This document shows, one piece after another, positions 23,941 to 35,696 of a stretch of 64,000 nt of DNA; position 1 is the first letter of the stretch, and each line of letters opens with the position of its first letter. The translations under genes and the position numbers were made by a program. The notes beneath the pieces were generated by a model. It made no database searches. It was not told the DNA's origin and saw only the letters and a program-made list of their open reading frames with translations. The stretch is taken from NCBI GenBank assembly GCA_022661535.1, contig JAKULF010000002.1, positions 496,001 through 560,000 on the forward strand, read 5' to 3'. The DNA is from Eutypa lata. Taxonomy: Eukaryota; Ascomycota; Sordariomycetes; Xylariales; Diatrypaceae.

Positions 23941-25843
23941 ATGTCGATTGCCATATACGTTGCAGCAATTGCGATTGGAGCAATATGGCTTCTCTTCTCC
24001 AGGCAGGGGCCATCGCCATCGAAGATCAACCTGTCGTACTTGAAGTTTGATGGAGACAATTCAGCATCCAGATACAGGACTGAGAGTGAAAGCATCCTAA
24101 GTAAAGGATACACACAAGTAAGCTCTCATTATTATTGAGTAGTCTCTATATGTACTATGCGCTTCTATCTCAATATTTCTCTTTCGTCCCGCAACAGTTC
24201 ACTCCTTTTCTAAGACATGGGCTGCAGTGTAACAAGAAGGGATTGCCATTTTCCATGCGAGACCCCAACGATCCTGAATGATGCCCACTGGTCATATTGC
24301 CTGTTAGATACCTTGACGAAGTCAAATGGATCCCCGAGAACCGCATGAGCTTTTGGAAACACATAGACAAGGTATGCACCGCTGAAATCATGCAATCCCC
24401 TCACATAGATATTGATCATATTACTTTCTCCAGCATTCTATCCTCACTCAAATCGGCGGACCAGGGATTACTGAAGAGGCTGCCCTTGCCGCAAGACAGG
24501 GTCTTAACCGGGCTCTTGGTCAGTTTATGAATGACATCAATGCGAACATATCAGCACACTGACTGTGTACAAGGTTACTTGATTGAACCGCTTAACGAAG
24601 CCTGCACTGCCGCTTACGCAAAAGAGTGGCCATGTCCTGGTAGGTACATCATATACATACATAGTCACGAGTCTGTTCTTGTAGTCTAACCAGTTAGACG
24701 GAATGGACGTCACTGCAGCCCTATCCACTGATCATAAAAGTATTCGCCAGCATGTCAGCATGCGCTATTGTGGGGCCTGGAGTAAGTGATTATTCATGCC
24801 TCTTTCTTGATGGTGTGGAATATAGCATCAATGCTAATGAGAGAACTGACTAGCTGGGCGGCCTTGACTCAGAATGGCAGAGTCTGTCGATGAACTTCGT
24901 TGCAGCCGCTCTAAGTGCACCATCCAAAGTGAAGACGAAGTACCCTCGTTGGCTCTACTGGCTAGCACGATATACAAATGATGGTGCCAAGGCCATGTGT
25001 AAATACCAAGCCCGCGCCGGCGAGCTTCTAACGCCTGTCTTGCAGAACCGCATCGATGCAGCGGCGCAATTAAAGGCCAAAGGCATAAAGAAGGTCCGAG
25101 GCCCTCGCAAATATGAAGATGGTGTTCAGTGGCTATTAGATGCACATACTGCACACGGGAAAGACTTAACACCAGAACAACTGGCACGGGACCTTTTCGT
25201 GATCATGACGACTTCAATTCACAGCACTTCCGGGGCTGGACTCTCCATTTTATTTGACATGCTAAAGCATCCAGAAGCACTAACGGAAATCCAAGAAGAG
25301 ATCAAACAAGTGCAAAGCAAACTTCCAGGAGGGCGCTGGACCCGAAAGGCTTTGGGAGATTTACGCATACTGGATAGTTTCATGCGAGAAAGTGCACGGG
25401 TGCACGCCCTGACTCAGTACACCTCAGTTTAACGAATACCCACCTTCCCATGGACATTTAAAGACGGTCTAGAAATTCCGGCCGGCATTGCTCTTGCCTT
25501 CCTTAGTTATCACCATAATTTCGACCCGGTGGTGCATTTACATCCAGATATGTTTGATGTTAAGCGATACCTTCGGAAGCGGCAAGAATTCAATACATAC
25601 AAGTTTCATTTCGCGTCAGTATCGGAGGATATATTGTCCTGGGGCTCTGGACGTCACGCGTGCCCCGGCCGCTTCTTCGCCCAGAAAACATTGAAACTGA
25701 TGATTATCCACCTATTATTACATTACGAGTTCAAGCATGATGGTGGAACAAAAGAGACACCAAGATTTCTGCCTAAAAACCTGTTCATTATCCCTAACCC
25801 GACGCTGCCTGTCTTATTCAGAGAGCGCAAAGTGCGGTCGTAA
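23941..25843 (+). pseudogene. Cytochrome P450 (ent-kaurene-oxidase/CYP68-like), disabled
   Basis: An N-terminal anchor (IYVAAIAIGAIWLLF) begins at 23941. Recognisable segments follow in order: GLPFSMRD, VILPVRYLDEVKW, IGGPGITEEAALAARQG, YPRWLYWLARY, an I-helix region (IMTTSIHSTSGAG), RESARVH (ExxR), WTFKDGLEIPAG, and the heme loop WGSGRHACPGRFFA. Introns with good ends are visible after YTQ, after HIDK, and in two further places. Three breaks do not fit introns: TGA at 24279-24281 between RDPNDPE and PLVILPV, a single-base frame change near 24555-24565, and TAA at 25430-25432 just before RIPTFPWTFKDG. Members of this group oxidise terpenoid or polyketide skeletons in the ER. Sequencing error is possible but would need three independent errors. 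Confidence 0.82.
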
Positions 25844-26068
25844 GGCCATTTTACCTAGGATAAATTATCATGAATGGGACTAGACGAGGATGTAATCAAA
25901 AAGCTCAACTCCGGGTTTTCAATACCGGAATGTTTAATATAGTAGATGCTAGTGAAAACATAAGTGTTTCCCCATGACTGTAGCAAACGAAAAAATGATG
26001 CCCTGAAACTTGACACAAAGTGACTAAAACAGTTGATAAGTGCAATGGCCTATTTTCCAGTGAATGCT

Positions 26069-26839
26069 TTAAATGCTAGCTAACCCTGCATGTGTACGCA
26101 AGATCGTCAGGATCTCATCCCATGTCCCGTGATATAAAGTGTCGCCACGCTCGCTTGCAAAGAGTTCACTGGGCCTGAATGAAAAATGGAACATGTCAGC
26201 AAGTAACAATCGACTAGGCCAACTAGCACTTGAGTCAGAGGATGACTTACGGCGGATACTTATCGTTTGTCGAAAACTTGCCATAGCTCTCGGTTCCCAA
26301 ACCTGTTGCGCTGACCATAGTCCGCGCTCCCTGCTCAGCACTACGACCCATTATGAAATACGTGACTGCCATAGCGGCCCTGGCACCGAATGATAGCTCG
26401 TGGAGCATTTTAGTCTTGCACAAGCCGGGACAATTCGCACTGACAACAACTCGGCCATCTGTGTGATATCTATCCGCAATACCGCGCATGGCAAAACCAC
26501 GCGACTAGCTTGGCCAGGAAGTACTGCTTCTCAAAGTTCCATTTGGTCTTATCATTGCATCGCTCGATCAGCGACTGGTCTGGGGATAGGTCCGTGGCCT
26601 TGACCTCGAGATGCGCGACGCTGTTGACGAAAGACAGGTGGCAGAGCTCTCTTTTGTCCGCTGATGCGGCGGCCGTAGCTTGGAGCTTCGGTAGAGGAGG
26701 AGACCCAGCAGCGCAGGGGATAGCGCGTTGATCTGCAGGGAGCTGGCGAGAATCCTTTAATGTTGTTATGAAGTTCATTCAGTTTATTGTATTCCCATGC
26801 AGTCAACAATGCTTCTTCAATATACTGATCTACGGGCAT
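26069..26839 (-). pseudogene. Short-chain dehydrogenase/reductase remnant, N-terminus lost
   Basis: Segments in order on the minus strand are QINALSPALLGLLL, PKLQATAAAS, HLSFVNSVAH, YFLAKLVAW, MRGIADRYHTDGR, VSANCPGLCKT and FSTNDKYPP. These match the second half of fungal retinol-dehydrogenase-like SDRs. YFLAK holds the catalytic Tyr and Lys. A normal GTAAGT-TTCAG intron near 26242-26173 leads to the last exon (PSELFASERG to the stop at 26069). Two breaks remain: a frame change in the CTC-rich stretch near 26700, and an extra base in the A-run at 26493-26496 (TTTT on the coding strand), which shifts AW to AMRGI. The nucleotide-binding TGxxxGxG half was not found. This is a relic next to a damaged P450. 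Confidence 0.75.
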
Positions 26840-28158
26840 ATTCTCTTCTATGCCTTTACGTAAGAAGGTGAAAAAACTTATTCATAGTGAATACAGTCTC
26901 AAATTAAATCACTCTCTCAAGCGAGTCCGATTCGTGTCTTCATCTGACTGGTTAGACCTATAGTAGCCATTACTGCTCTGTTATTTTGGCTTCATATCGA
27001 GGATGATAAGATTCCTTGCGAAGAGATTAATTACCTTGATGTAGAAATAGATTGTCCCCAGGTGTTATTATGATCTCTTGAAGCATTATGCTTAGGTAGG
27101 TATTTATATTTCATTGGGAGTAATAGGAAACATTTTGAGGCGTAGGTTATAGAAGCATCTGTCAGCAGATAGGGTACATGTGGTGCCCTAAGCGATGAAG
27201 GTGGGTGCCCTAGGCACCTAAAGGTTTAGGATTTGTATGCAAAAGGGCTGCTACGCAACCACCAGCAACCTAGACACCTACATAGTCAAGCATAACAACG
27301 AACATAGTTGCAATCATCGCAGACCAGATAGCAATACACCATAATTGCACCCCGATTCTTGACAGCATCCTTATAATGCATTACGATACATTTGATATTA
27401 CTAACTGTTTACATGTTATGAGTGGGGGTTTGAGGGGCTCAGTGCGTATGTTGTTGTTCCTGGTTGTCTTATAATAACATCATTGTTCTATAATTAATAT
27501 GGAGCGGACTTAAGCACTTCGCCACTGTGTTTAATTATGACAACTCGCTATGATAGGCCTTAAAATCCATGTTACGAAGGTGGTTGTTCAAGTAGTGGGT
27601 ATGATGATGAAGTCAGGAATGGATGCCTATAAGGGACGCCATATAAGGCATCCACTTATTGAACGACCGAGGTACTTACACATAAGTAGGTAGGGCCCTG
27701 CTGCAAACATGCCACTCCGTAGATCTCTTTCTCCAACTTGATACTCAGCTTTTCGTGTAAAATCACAGATGCGCCGCCATCCAGACCCAGCTGTTACAAT
27801 CCAAAGGGTTGCAATAGCACGAATTTATAACATGAAAGTCTCTAGAAAGTACCGCCCAGCTTGAATTTCGGAGTTGCATTGATAAATATCTGGAAGGTTG
27901 AATTTGAAGTTGAAAGTGCTTAGGGAATCCAATTGTGTGGACCGTACTAATTAGGGACTAAGGATTCTATGGTATATTCCGAACCTATGAAATTGAGATT
28001 GATAATAGGCAATGATAGGGAAGTTCCGTGTTCTGATTATAAAAATGATTTTAGCTGAATTGCACAGAACAACAATTTCAAAACATTATTGCAAACTCTT
28101 GCAAGCAGTGGTGCAAGGCTAAAGATCCAGTATCAGAGGCGCAGGTCCCAGCAACGCC
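26840..28158. other. Intergenic region upstream of the intact P450, no gene
   Basis: 1.3 kb of AT-rich sequence. I searched here for the missing N-terminal half of the SDR relic and did not find it. Confidence 0.5.
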
Positions 28159-29895
28159 ATGGCCGCAGCATTTATATCTTCCTTTGGGCAGAATCTTCTT
28201 CGAGATGGCATCTCCCTCACTACCGGCATTGCTACAGGAGCGGCGCTACTTGTGGTGTATCTACTAGGCAGTGTATTGTATTCGCTTCAATTCCACCCAC
28301 TTGCCAAGTATCCGGGCCCTACCTTGCCAGCCATAACTCGCATACCATGGTGGAAAGCGTGTATTACGGGTGACCAGGTCACTTGGATACAATCACTTCA
28401 TGCAAAATATGGCCCTGTTGTACGCTTCGCCCCTAACGACTTGAGCTATGTAGATCAAGGCGGCAACATATGGAAGGAGATATACGGTGTCGAGAAGGGT
28501 AAAGAGGAGTTCAGCAAAGGGATGGAGTTTTACCTAATCGCTCGAAATGGTATGGAAGGCCTATGAGACCCCAACCGTGAAAAAGAAGAAAAATTGAGAT
28601 CTAACTCGTGATACACAGGTGTTGCTAGCATGCTCATGTCGGATCACGAGAACCATCGTCGATTCCGACAGCTATTTTCACCGGCTTTCTCTGATAGAGC
28701 GCTCAAGAAGCAGGAACCTCTATTTCAGAAGTATACCGACCGCCTGGTCGCTACTATTGACAAAGTCGCGGCCGAGGGCAAGCCCATGGACATGGTACTC
28801 ATGTATAATCTAGCCACGTTCGACATGATGGGGGATTTCACATTTGGACAATCGCTCGGCATGCTCGAGAAAGTGGAATACAATCCCTGGTTGAAGACTG
28901 TTTTCGAATATGTTAAACTGTGGCCTTTCGCTCAGATCATCCAGACCAGCCCCCTCCTCGAGACCCTGGGTGCGCTCCTAGAGCCGAAGAGCATTGCAAC
29001 TATGCGAGACAGCCACTTCAAGTACACGGCCGACCGTGTGAATAAGAGACTAGAAACCGGCTCCGATCGCCCGGATCTTTGGAACTTGGTTCTATCCGCC
29101 GAGGAGGGGGGACGGGGGCTAACCCACGATGAGATGCATTCCAATGCAGAATTGCTCATGGTCGCTGGCTCGGAGACCACTGGTAATTATGACTTCCTCC
29201 CCCACAATCACATCGCAGAAAGAAAAGTGTTCAAGTTCTCATAATAACCGTTACAGCTACCCTAATGAGCGGCCTTACGTACTTCCTGGCTCTAGATTCG
29301 AAAAGGCTGCAGGAGTTCACTCGTGAGATACGCGGTAACTTCACTAGCCAAGACGAAATCACCATGGAATCGGTAGCTAGTTTGAAATATCTGAATGCTT
29401 GTATGAGACTCCCATGCGGCGTTAGGTTAGGTTTTGACATGCTGACATTGATATCAACCAGGCGTTCAAGAAGCTCTTCGCCTATACCCCCCGGCACCTA
29501 TTGGGACGCCACGTGTAGTACCCACTGGTGGGCGGATCATCGCCGGTCAATGGGTTACGGCTGGGACACGGGTGTCAGTACACCATTACACGACATATCG
29601 ATACCCGGAGAACTTCAAGGATCCGGACGCGTTCGTCCCGGAGCGATGGCTCGGCGACCCGGCCTACGAGAATGACCGGCGGAAGGCCATGCAGGCGTTC
29701 AGCTATGGACCGAGGAACTGCCTGGGTCAGAACATGGCCATGCACGAGATGAGAGTCATACTTGCCAAGGTGTTCTTCAACTTCGATATCGAATTATGTA
29801 AGGATAGCCTCAAGTGGGCTGATCAGAAAGTCTTCGCGCTGTGGGAAAAGGAGCCTCTTATGTGCTGCGTCAAAGCTGCGGAGAAGAAGGATTAA
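28159..29895 (+). CDS. Cytochrome P450, CYP65-like (isotrichodermin C-15 hydroxylase-type)
   Basis: Four exons, 28159-28549, 28619-29182, 29257-29400 and 29462-29895, give 510 aa with all junctions in frame. A membrane anchor lies at residues 15-40. The proline hinge and substrate-entry region FHPLAKYPGP is typical of fungal class II P450s. The I-helix has AGSETTA, the K-helix EALR (ExxR), the PERF region FVPERWL, and the heme loop FSYGPRNCLGQ with the axial cysteine at about residue 453. The family works in the ER with cytochrome P450 reductase and hydroxylates sesquiterpenes, polyketides or benzoate-like substrates. Unlike the neighbouring P450 it is undamaged. The substrate is unknown. It is the only intact enzyme gene of the 20-30 kb locus. 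Confidence 0.9.
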
Positions 29896-30475
29896 TGAAA
29901 GATTAGGTAGTTTGTACCATGTGGGTTAAAGTCACATCTAAGGGAATATTACCCGTCGCGTTAACCAGGTACCCCTAAGATCTTGAATGTGACAAGTGTC
30001 GAAAGAAGGGGTCAAAGCTGTACAAGCCAATATGGCTGATTGTGAATATAAGCAGACGTTCCTCCTATCTCCATAGTAGCTGTTACCTTGGTCAATCAAG
30101 CTCATTATCCTGTCTTTCAGCAACATGATCTAGAACCGCCATTGGAGCTTGTGCCTCTTTATACTTGAAGGAATGACGAGCACATTGATGATACCTAGTC
30201 AATGAGCTATGGTCTGGCAGTAACTCGGAGTCAAAAAATGAAGCTATTGAAAATTTGGTTAGAAAACATACAGCTATTTTCAATAACGAATTATACTATT
30301 GCCCGAAATAGTGGATATGTCCATGAGATAGCACCTCAAAAGAAAAACGCCCCCCTCCTCATGTGAAGGAAAACCAAAAAGAAAAAAGAAAAACACAAAG
30401 TCAAGAACTAACAATGAACCCCGCAAGGAGACCTCCAGCACGTAATGTCCATTTTTATACCATACCGTATACCTA
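29896..30475. other. Convergent intergenic space, no gene
   Basis: The 3' ends of the P450 and the ankyrin gene face each other. It contains an A/G-rich tract near 30340-30400 and nothing else I recognise. Confidence 0.55.
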
Positions 30476-33400
30476 CTATTGCAATCGCAGCAAGGAGACC
30501 GGATCACTTTCTCTCTGGAGATTCCTAATCAACTCCACACATCCAGGGTGACCATTGCCCCTCGCAAGTTCAATGGCGCGGGAGCACATTGCTTGGTCCA
30601 ACACGACTCTTTGCTCTTTAGCTGCATCCCATAGGAACTTGATCATTTCCCCGTGACCATGTTCCGCAGCGCCCTCGAGCGGCCAGCGCCCATGGACCGT
30701 TGACGGGGGAGGGCTGTCCAGCTTAGCCCCATGACATAGTAGCTCGCAAGCTACTGATACGTCACCGCTGATCGCGGCCATTTGGATCGCGGTACCACCG
30801 CTGCGGCGGGCAGGGGCCTCGTTGACGTCTGCTCTTTTCTCCAGGAGCAATTGCACAATTGCAAGGCTAGGAGCTTCCGCCGCTTTTTGCAGCGGAGTGC
30901 GCTTATACCCGTTGATCGCTGCGGTGTCGTGGTTTGCCCCATTCTCAATGAGAAATTTCACGAGCTCATAGTTCTTCGTTTCAATGGCCAGGAGAAGAGG
31001 CGTGTGAGTAATGACTGGACATAGGTTGAAAACCGACCCTCCTATGCATTTAGCTATTCGATTTGGGTCCGCCTTGGCTTTGAAAAGTCTTTTAATTGCT
31101 GATAATCCGGATGACTGGTCATTCTCACATTGCTGAATTGCAAAACCAAGAGGGGACATGTAATCTCCTGCCTGACTGTTGCTGTTAATAGACCGCCAGA
31201 TTAAACAATCTACATCCACAAATCCCGAGTCTAGGAGTATATCACGACATATACGCCCGCTTGATCCATGTTGAATGGCCCGCGTCAAAGCCTGTGTCCC
31301 AAATCCTCGGGGGACACATTGAGGTTTATCATGTATATGTGTGAGGATAATCTTCAATAAATCCCCAGACTTGGCCTCAACTGCTTCAGTTATAGTAAGG
31401 CCATCGACCCGTGCAACCAGTTCAAGGAGAACATTTACCATACGCGTATTGTTCGCCCCGACTGCAGCCCTTAATCCACCCAACAAAGCGTCTTCTTCAA
31501 GGATCCCATCAGCATTCAAGCCTCTGAGCATTTTTTCATCATCATTTCGAACTAGTTCATATAGATCATTACGACCTCGAATTCTTGCTAGTGGGAAGGT
31601 CCGTCGTACGCTGTCAAGAATCGAAGGGTCACCCCAATGCAGAGCCTCGAGAAGTACGCTAGTGACCCTTCCCTTCCAGTGACGTGTATATGCTCCCTCT
31701 AAATTATAAGGATCCGAATCAAGTAATGTGTGGACCAAATACCGATTTCGACGTATCATAGCAGCAAATAGCGGACTAGGAGTCTGCCGAGATCCTGTAC
31801 TGACATTCACTCCAGCTTGGAGAAGTTCCCTTATAATAATTTCTTGGATCGGATCTTGCTCAATGGCTACCAACAGGGCCCTGGTCATTTGGTTTGGTTC
31901 AGGTTGCTGACATTGGTCTATAAGCATACGGACAAGGTCGATGTCCACTATTTCCACGGCCGCTGCTAATGCGGGCTGAAAACGGTGCCCTTTATTGAGG
32001 CTAGACAGGGCACCAGCGCTTATAATTCGGTTCATAAGCCCTCTGTTTTCAGCTTTAATCGCTTCTGCAAACGAGGTAGTCGCATCGTAGTCACTTCCAT
32101 TTCTCAACTTCCAGTCCCCATTATCGATGCTGTGGGTAGGGCCATCTAAATCTGGCTCCATTGAAAGGACATTTTCGACGATGAGGTTGTTGCGACCCCG
32201 TATTGCCGCACTCAGGAGTTGGTAGGAATGAAACGGGGTGTGCTTTTCTCGAAGTGTTTTGAATAGTTTGAGATGTCCATGGCTCGCGGCTTTGATCAGA
32301 GCCCAATCAATCTTGTTGCTGTACTTGTTTAAGCATTTTCTACAATCATTTTGCTCGCAGGCATTGAAACATCGACTCATGATACCTGTCATCCCTGCAT
32401 CGGGTAGCAGCTCCATCATTCGAATTAGACCACCATCGAAGATCGCCGAATGATTTCTTTGTGCTAAACTCGATGCAAGAGAATGCACCAGATCAGGATC
32501 TTTGATATCGTATAATACCCGGTGTAGGATTGTCGGGTGAACATGAGATCCTCTGTTAATGAGCTTCGCGACAAGATCTTTTAGCTGTTCTTCGATCCTC
32601 GGGCCCTCAGGAATACTCAATATAAGATTTGCCAAAGCTCCAGCGCTGGATGGATCCGCTGAGAATGACTTGTTCGCATCAGCATTCATCTCCAACAGTA
32701 ATTCCACAATTTGTACGCTCTGAAGACTCGCCGCTCGCTCAATAGGTGTATATTGCAGCCCATCGTGAGTGCATGAAATGCTGTTGATATCTATCATCCG
32801 GGTCTTCAATATAGTCTTCACAGCGTTCTTGTCCCTCGATTCGATAGCATGTCGAAAGAATCTTTCTACAAGCATAGTACCCATTGGGCCCTTGATTTTG
32901 TTGAGAAGCATAGTCAGAAGCCGAGTAATGTCTATGCATCTACCCAAATGCGCTAGGATACTGCCGACTGGTATTTTATGGGTATCTGAGGAACCATCAA
33001 TGACTGAACACAACAAGAGCCGGTTGAAGCGAAGCTCTGATTCTAGTATATCGCTTGGGGAATCCACAGTTTCAGCATTACACGCTTTTTGGCGATATAT
33101 TTGATTACACGCAAGGTTCCTGAGGGAATCCAGTAACCCTTGCCCGTTGAGGGGGATCACCTCCAATCCCGAAAGCGTAGTGCGCGAGCTGGCGAGGCTG
33201 TTTCGAACTTCTTCTAGGAACAGACCGACATGATTCTGACGTCTCGAAGCTATATCCAACGGCGACGATGTTCGATGCATCCGATTGACAAGGCTAGCAC
33301 CTAGAGGAATATTAGAGTCTACCTTCATCTTACATCTTGTGGGACACGTACTATGAGCATCAAGGAAATCATCGGCTTCATTTGACGGTAAGAATTGGAG

Positions 33401-33949
33401 AAGATTCCTATAATTGGGCTCCGGTGACCAAGGGGAAACATTAGAGGGGAGTCCAAAAACGTCCGGTACTCCTTGAACAGGGGCTTGGAACAGATTGCCC
33501 AAGCCAACACTAGGGGCCCAGAGCCCCTCGACTGAAGGTGGCAAAGCGGAAGAGTTGAGCGGCATGGCGAAAGAATCCGGTCCCGGAACGGACGATAACG
33601 GCTCGGGAGGGTTGTAGAACGTTAGGTCAAGACCGTCGATAAACACATCCACGTTGCTATGGGGATTCTGAGGTACGTCCATAGTCCCAAATGGATTTGA
33701 TAGATCTCGATTGTGAGGGAGTATGATTGAACCTGATCTAGGGCTGGCGCTAGCATGCAGCTGGTCATCGTTGCTATGATGTTGACCAAGCTCCTTATAA
33801 AGAGACCAAGTACCATCAATGTTCTGCGTGTGGATAGTAATCATTCTCGTCTTACCATTTCCGAAGACTGCTGGGCGGTTAGACATAGATTTAGACAAAC
33901 GACTGGGTGGGCTATTGGAAGCTACCTCGAGCGGGTTCGACAGCCGCAT
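30476..33949 (-). CDS. Large ankyrin-repeat protein
   Basis: A single uninterrupted frame of 1157 codons. The first 250 or so residues are low-complexity and may be disordered. The rest is largely helical, with degenerate ankyrin repeats. Well-formed repeats occur near the C-terminus, with cores TPLLLAIETKNYELVKFLI, TPLQKAAEAPSLAIVQLL and AIQMAAISGDVSVACELL. Ankyrin repeats are protein-binding scaffolds. Proteins like this are numerous in filamentous ascomycetes and mostly uncharacterised. I see no NACHT, HET or kinase domain attached. The start is uncertain: a GTAGCT...CTAACCGCCCAG interval soon after the first ATG looks like an intron, so the true N-terminus may use an upstream exon. Confidence 0.85.
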   Translation of the reverse strand: MRLSNPLEVASNSPPSRLSKSMSNRPAVFGNGKTRMITIHTQNIDGTWSLYKELGQHHSNDDQLHASASPRSGSIILPHNRDLSNPFGTMDVPQNPHSNVDVFIDGLDLTFYNPPEPLSSVPGPDSFAMPLNSSALPPSVEGLWAPSVGLGNLFQAPVQGVPDVFGLPSNVSPWSPEPNYRNLLQFLPSNEADDFLDAHSTCPTRCKMKVDSNIPLGASLVNRMHRTSSPLDIASRRQNHVGLFLEEVRNSLASSRTTLSGLEVIPLNGQGLLDSLRNLACNQIYRQKACNAETVDSPSDILESELRFNRLLLCSVIDGSSDTHKIPVGSILAHLGRCIDITRLLTMLLNKIKGPMGTMLVERFFRHAIESRDKNAVKTILKTRMIDINSISCTHDGLQYTPIERAASLQSVQIVELLLEMNADANKSFSADPSSAGALANLILSIPEGPRIEEQLKDLVAKLINRGSHVHPTILHRVLYDIKDPDLVHSLASSLAQRNHSAIFDGGLIRMMELLPDAGMTGIMSRCFNACEQNDCRKCLNKYSNKIDWALIKAASHGHLKLFKTLREKHTPFHSYQLLSAAIRGRNNLIVENVLSMEPDLDGPTHSIDNGDWKLRNGSDYDATTSFAEAIKAENRGLMNRIISAGALSSLNKGHRFQPALAAAVEIVDIDLVRMLIDQCQQPEPNQMTRALLVAIEQDPIQEIIIRELLQAGVNVSTGSRQTPSPLFAAMIRRNRYLVHTLLDSDPYNLEGAYTRHWKGRVTSVLLEALHWGDPSILDSVRRTFPLARIRGRNDLYELVRNDDEKMLRGLNADGILEEDALLGGLRAAVGANNTRMVNVLLELVARVDGLTITEAVEAKSGDLLKIILTHIHDKPQCVPRGFGTQALTRAIQHGSSGRICRDILLDSGFVDVDCLIWRSINSNSQAGDYMSPLGFAIQQCENDQSSGLSAIKRLFKAKADPNRIAKCIGGSVFNLCPVITHTPLLLAIETKNYELVKFLIENGANHDTAAINGYKRTPLQKAAEAPSLAIVQLLLEKRADVNEAPARRSGGTAIQMAAISGDVSVACELLCHGAKLDSPPPSTVHGRWPLEGAAEHGHGEMIKFLWDAAKEQRVVLDQAMCSRAIELARGNGHPGCVELIRNLQRESDPVSLLRLQ

Positions 33950-35696
33950 TCCCGGACAATTCGGCGCGCTTCGACCTCCAGTACCGTCGTGATCTTCTCA
34001 GCCGGTTTTCAGAAAGCTCTCGGCCGGAAATGTATACTCGAAATTTCACTCTTCTTGAAGAGAGGTCTTCGAGAATGGGGAAATGACCTCACTTTCTTCA
34101 TATTTGAAATTCTCGTAGCCTCCGCGCACTCGAGGCGTTGCCGACATTGTGAACTGATTGATGCAATTGTATGTAAGCAATCCGCGGGAAAGGATAGAAG
34201 GGGAATAACCTTAAACCTATATAGTAAGCACCTTGACACGAACTTATTCACAGTTCTAAGAGACAAAATGTGTCCCCACCGTCGTAGCCTCGCGCTGACG
34301 ATGACGAACGTCATGCATGGGCGCGTTACAGGTTGCCTAGATTAATTTAGCTGGCAATCAATCAACGCCACTATTTTCTTACAGGATTTTTTTCAGCCGC
34401 ATATTATGCAGGCTAGGCCTATCAAGTTGGATATAATAACTACCGAGTTATAAGTACCTAGGTAACTTTTGTCATCAGTATTGTCGTGCCAAAAGTTTTG
34501 GCAACGTTTTGTTGCTGCATGCCTGATTCGTCCTATACGCCTTGGCACCCCTCCCTACCTTTTAATACTACTCTGAGCTGTGTGGCGTCTTAACAGTTGT
34601 ATGCACTGTGCTGGAGTGCATTGTGACCAACAATGCCTTCTAGTATTAAAGACCGTAATGGTTGCACCACAAATCAATGTGATGTCATCCGATTCTAAAT
34701 ATAATATATTCCCAACTCAGGAAAAATGTGTAGAGGTATATGGTGGTGACCAGTATTGGGCAAACGCGTTCGGTTCAGGTCATCACCCACTCCTTGATAA
34801 GGGGGACTCTAAATCCAAACATTGTGCCCCTGGAGAGACTTACCTAGGCCCCTTATAGAGAAAAAGAAATATTCACTGGAAACTATGTATTAACTAGAAT
34901 CCACTGCTTAACCAAGATAATGGCCAATCTTACGAGGTTTGCAACATTATTTATAGAGAAGGCTGAGTGAAAGAACGATCGTGGTTTCTATACGGCTGGC
35001 CTAGCATAGAGACGGAGTCTCTCAAACTTGATAGAGAGGAGGCTTATAATGTACTCAAGTTATATTTCGTTTTATGAAGGTGAATTAGTTATGCTATACA
35101 TCAATTGAGTGAACGTTGTCTGACTAGATTGTGCTCTCCGGAATAGTTTCAGGGGTTTCATCTGATTACGTAATGAACCCCATATGATGGGATATAGATA
35201 GGGGCTCCTAACTACAACAGTTCAGTTAATATAGCCTTACATCAGCAGTTTTTGAGCAGCATATATGTTAATATTTATGACAAAAATGTGTACGAATATT
35301 GATTTATTGGCAATATTGGGGAATGTCTTAATGGCGACGAACATGAACTTTGAGAAATAGATTACGAAAATAAGGTAGTGTTATCTTAAGAGCTAGTAAG
35401 AAATATTCAAAGAGATTCGATTTTAGATTTCAGTTACGGAGATTCTGTTTTGACCTCTTAATTACACCCAAGAGATGCGCTTATGCGACATTAATCTAGC
35501 ATGGTGGATCATTCCGGGGTCGGGTCCCCTGTTGTTTCTGCCTGGAGAAAAACAACAACGAAGATACCATTCTCTAGCTGGTCTGGGCGTTGGCGGGACG
35601 AACGTGGGACTAGGAGGCCACAGGACGGTTCAAATAGTGACAAGCATTTGCTTGATCATATTATTACTCTCTAGGCATTCACCTTTCTACCATAAA
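33950..35696. other. Divergent intergenic region, no supported gene
   Basis: AT-rich. A 92-codon plus-strand frame at 34580-34858 has no family features. The portion next to 33950 could hold an upstream exon of the ankyrin gene. Confidence 0.5.

Noticed and set aside
33960..34200. Possible bZIP exon upstream of the ankyrin gene (basic stretch NRLRRSRRYWRSKR)
   Set aside because: It lacks the bZIP N-x7-R pattern and a leucine heptad, and no splice pair joins it cleanly to the ankyrin frame.
34580..34858. 92-codon plus-strand frame with several cysteines
   Set aside because: No signal peptide, no repeat or family motif, AT-rich surroundings and no splice-compatible neighbours.
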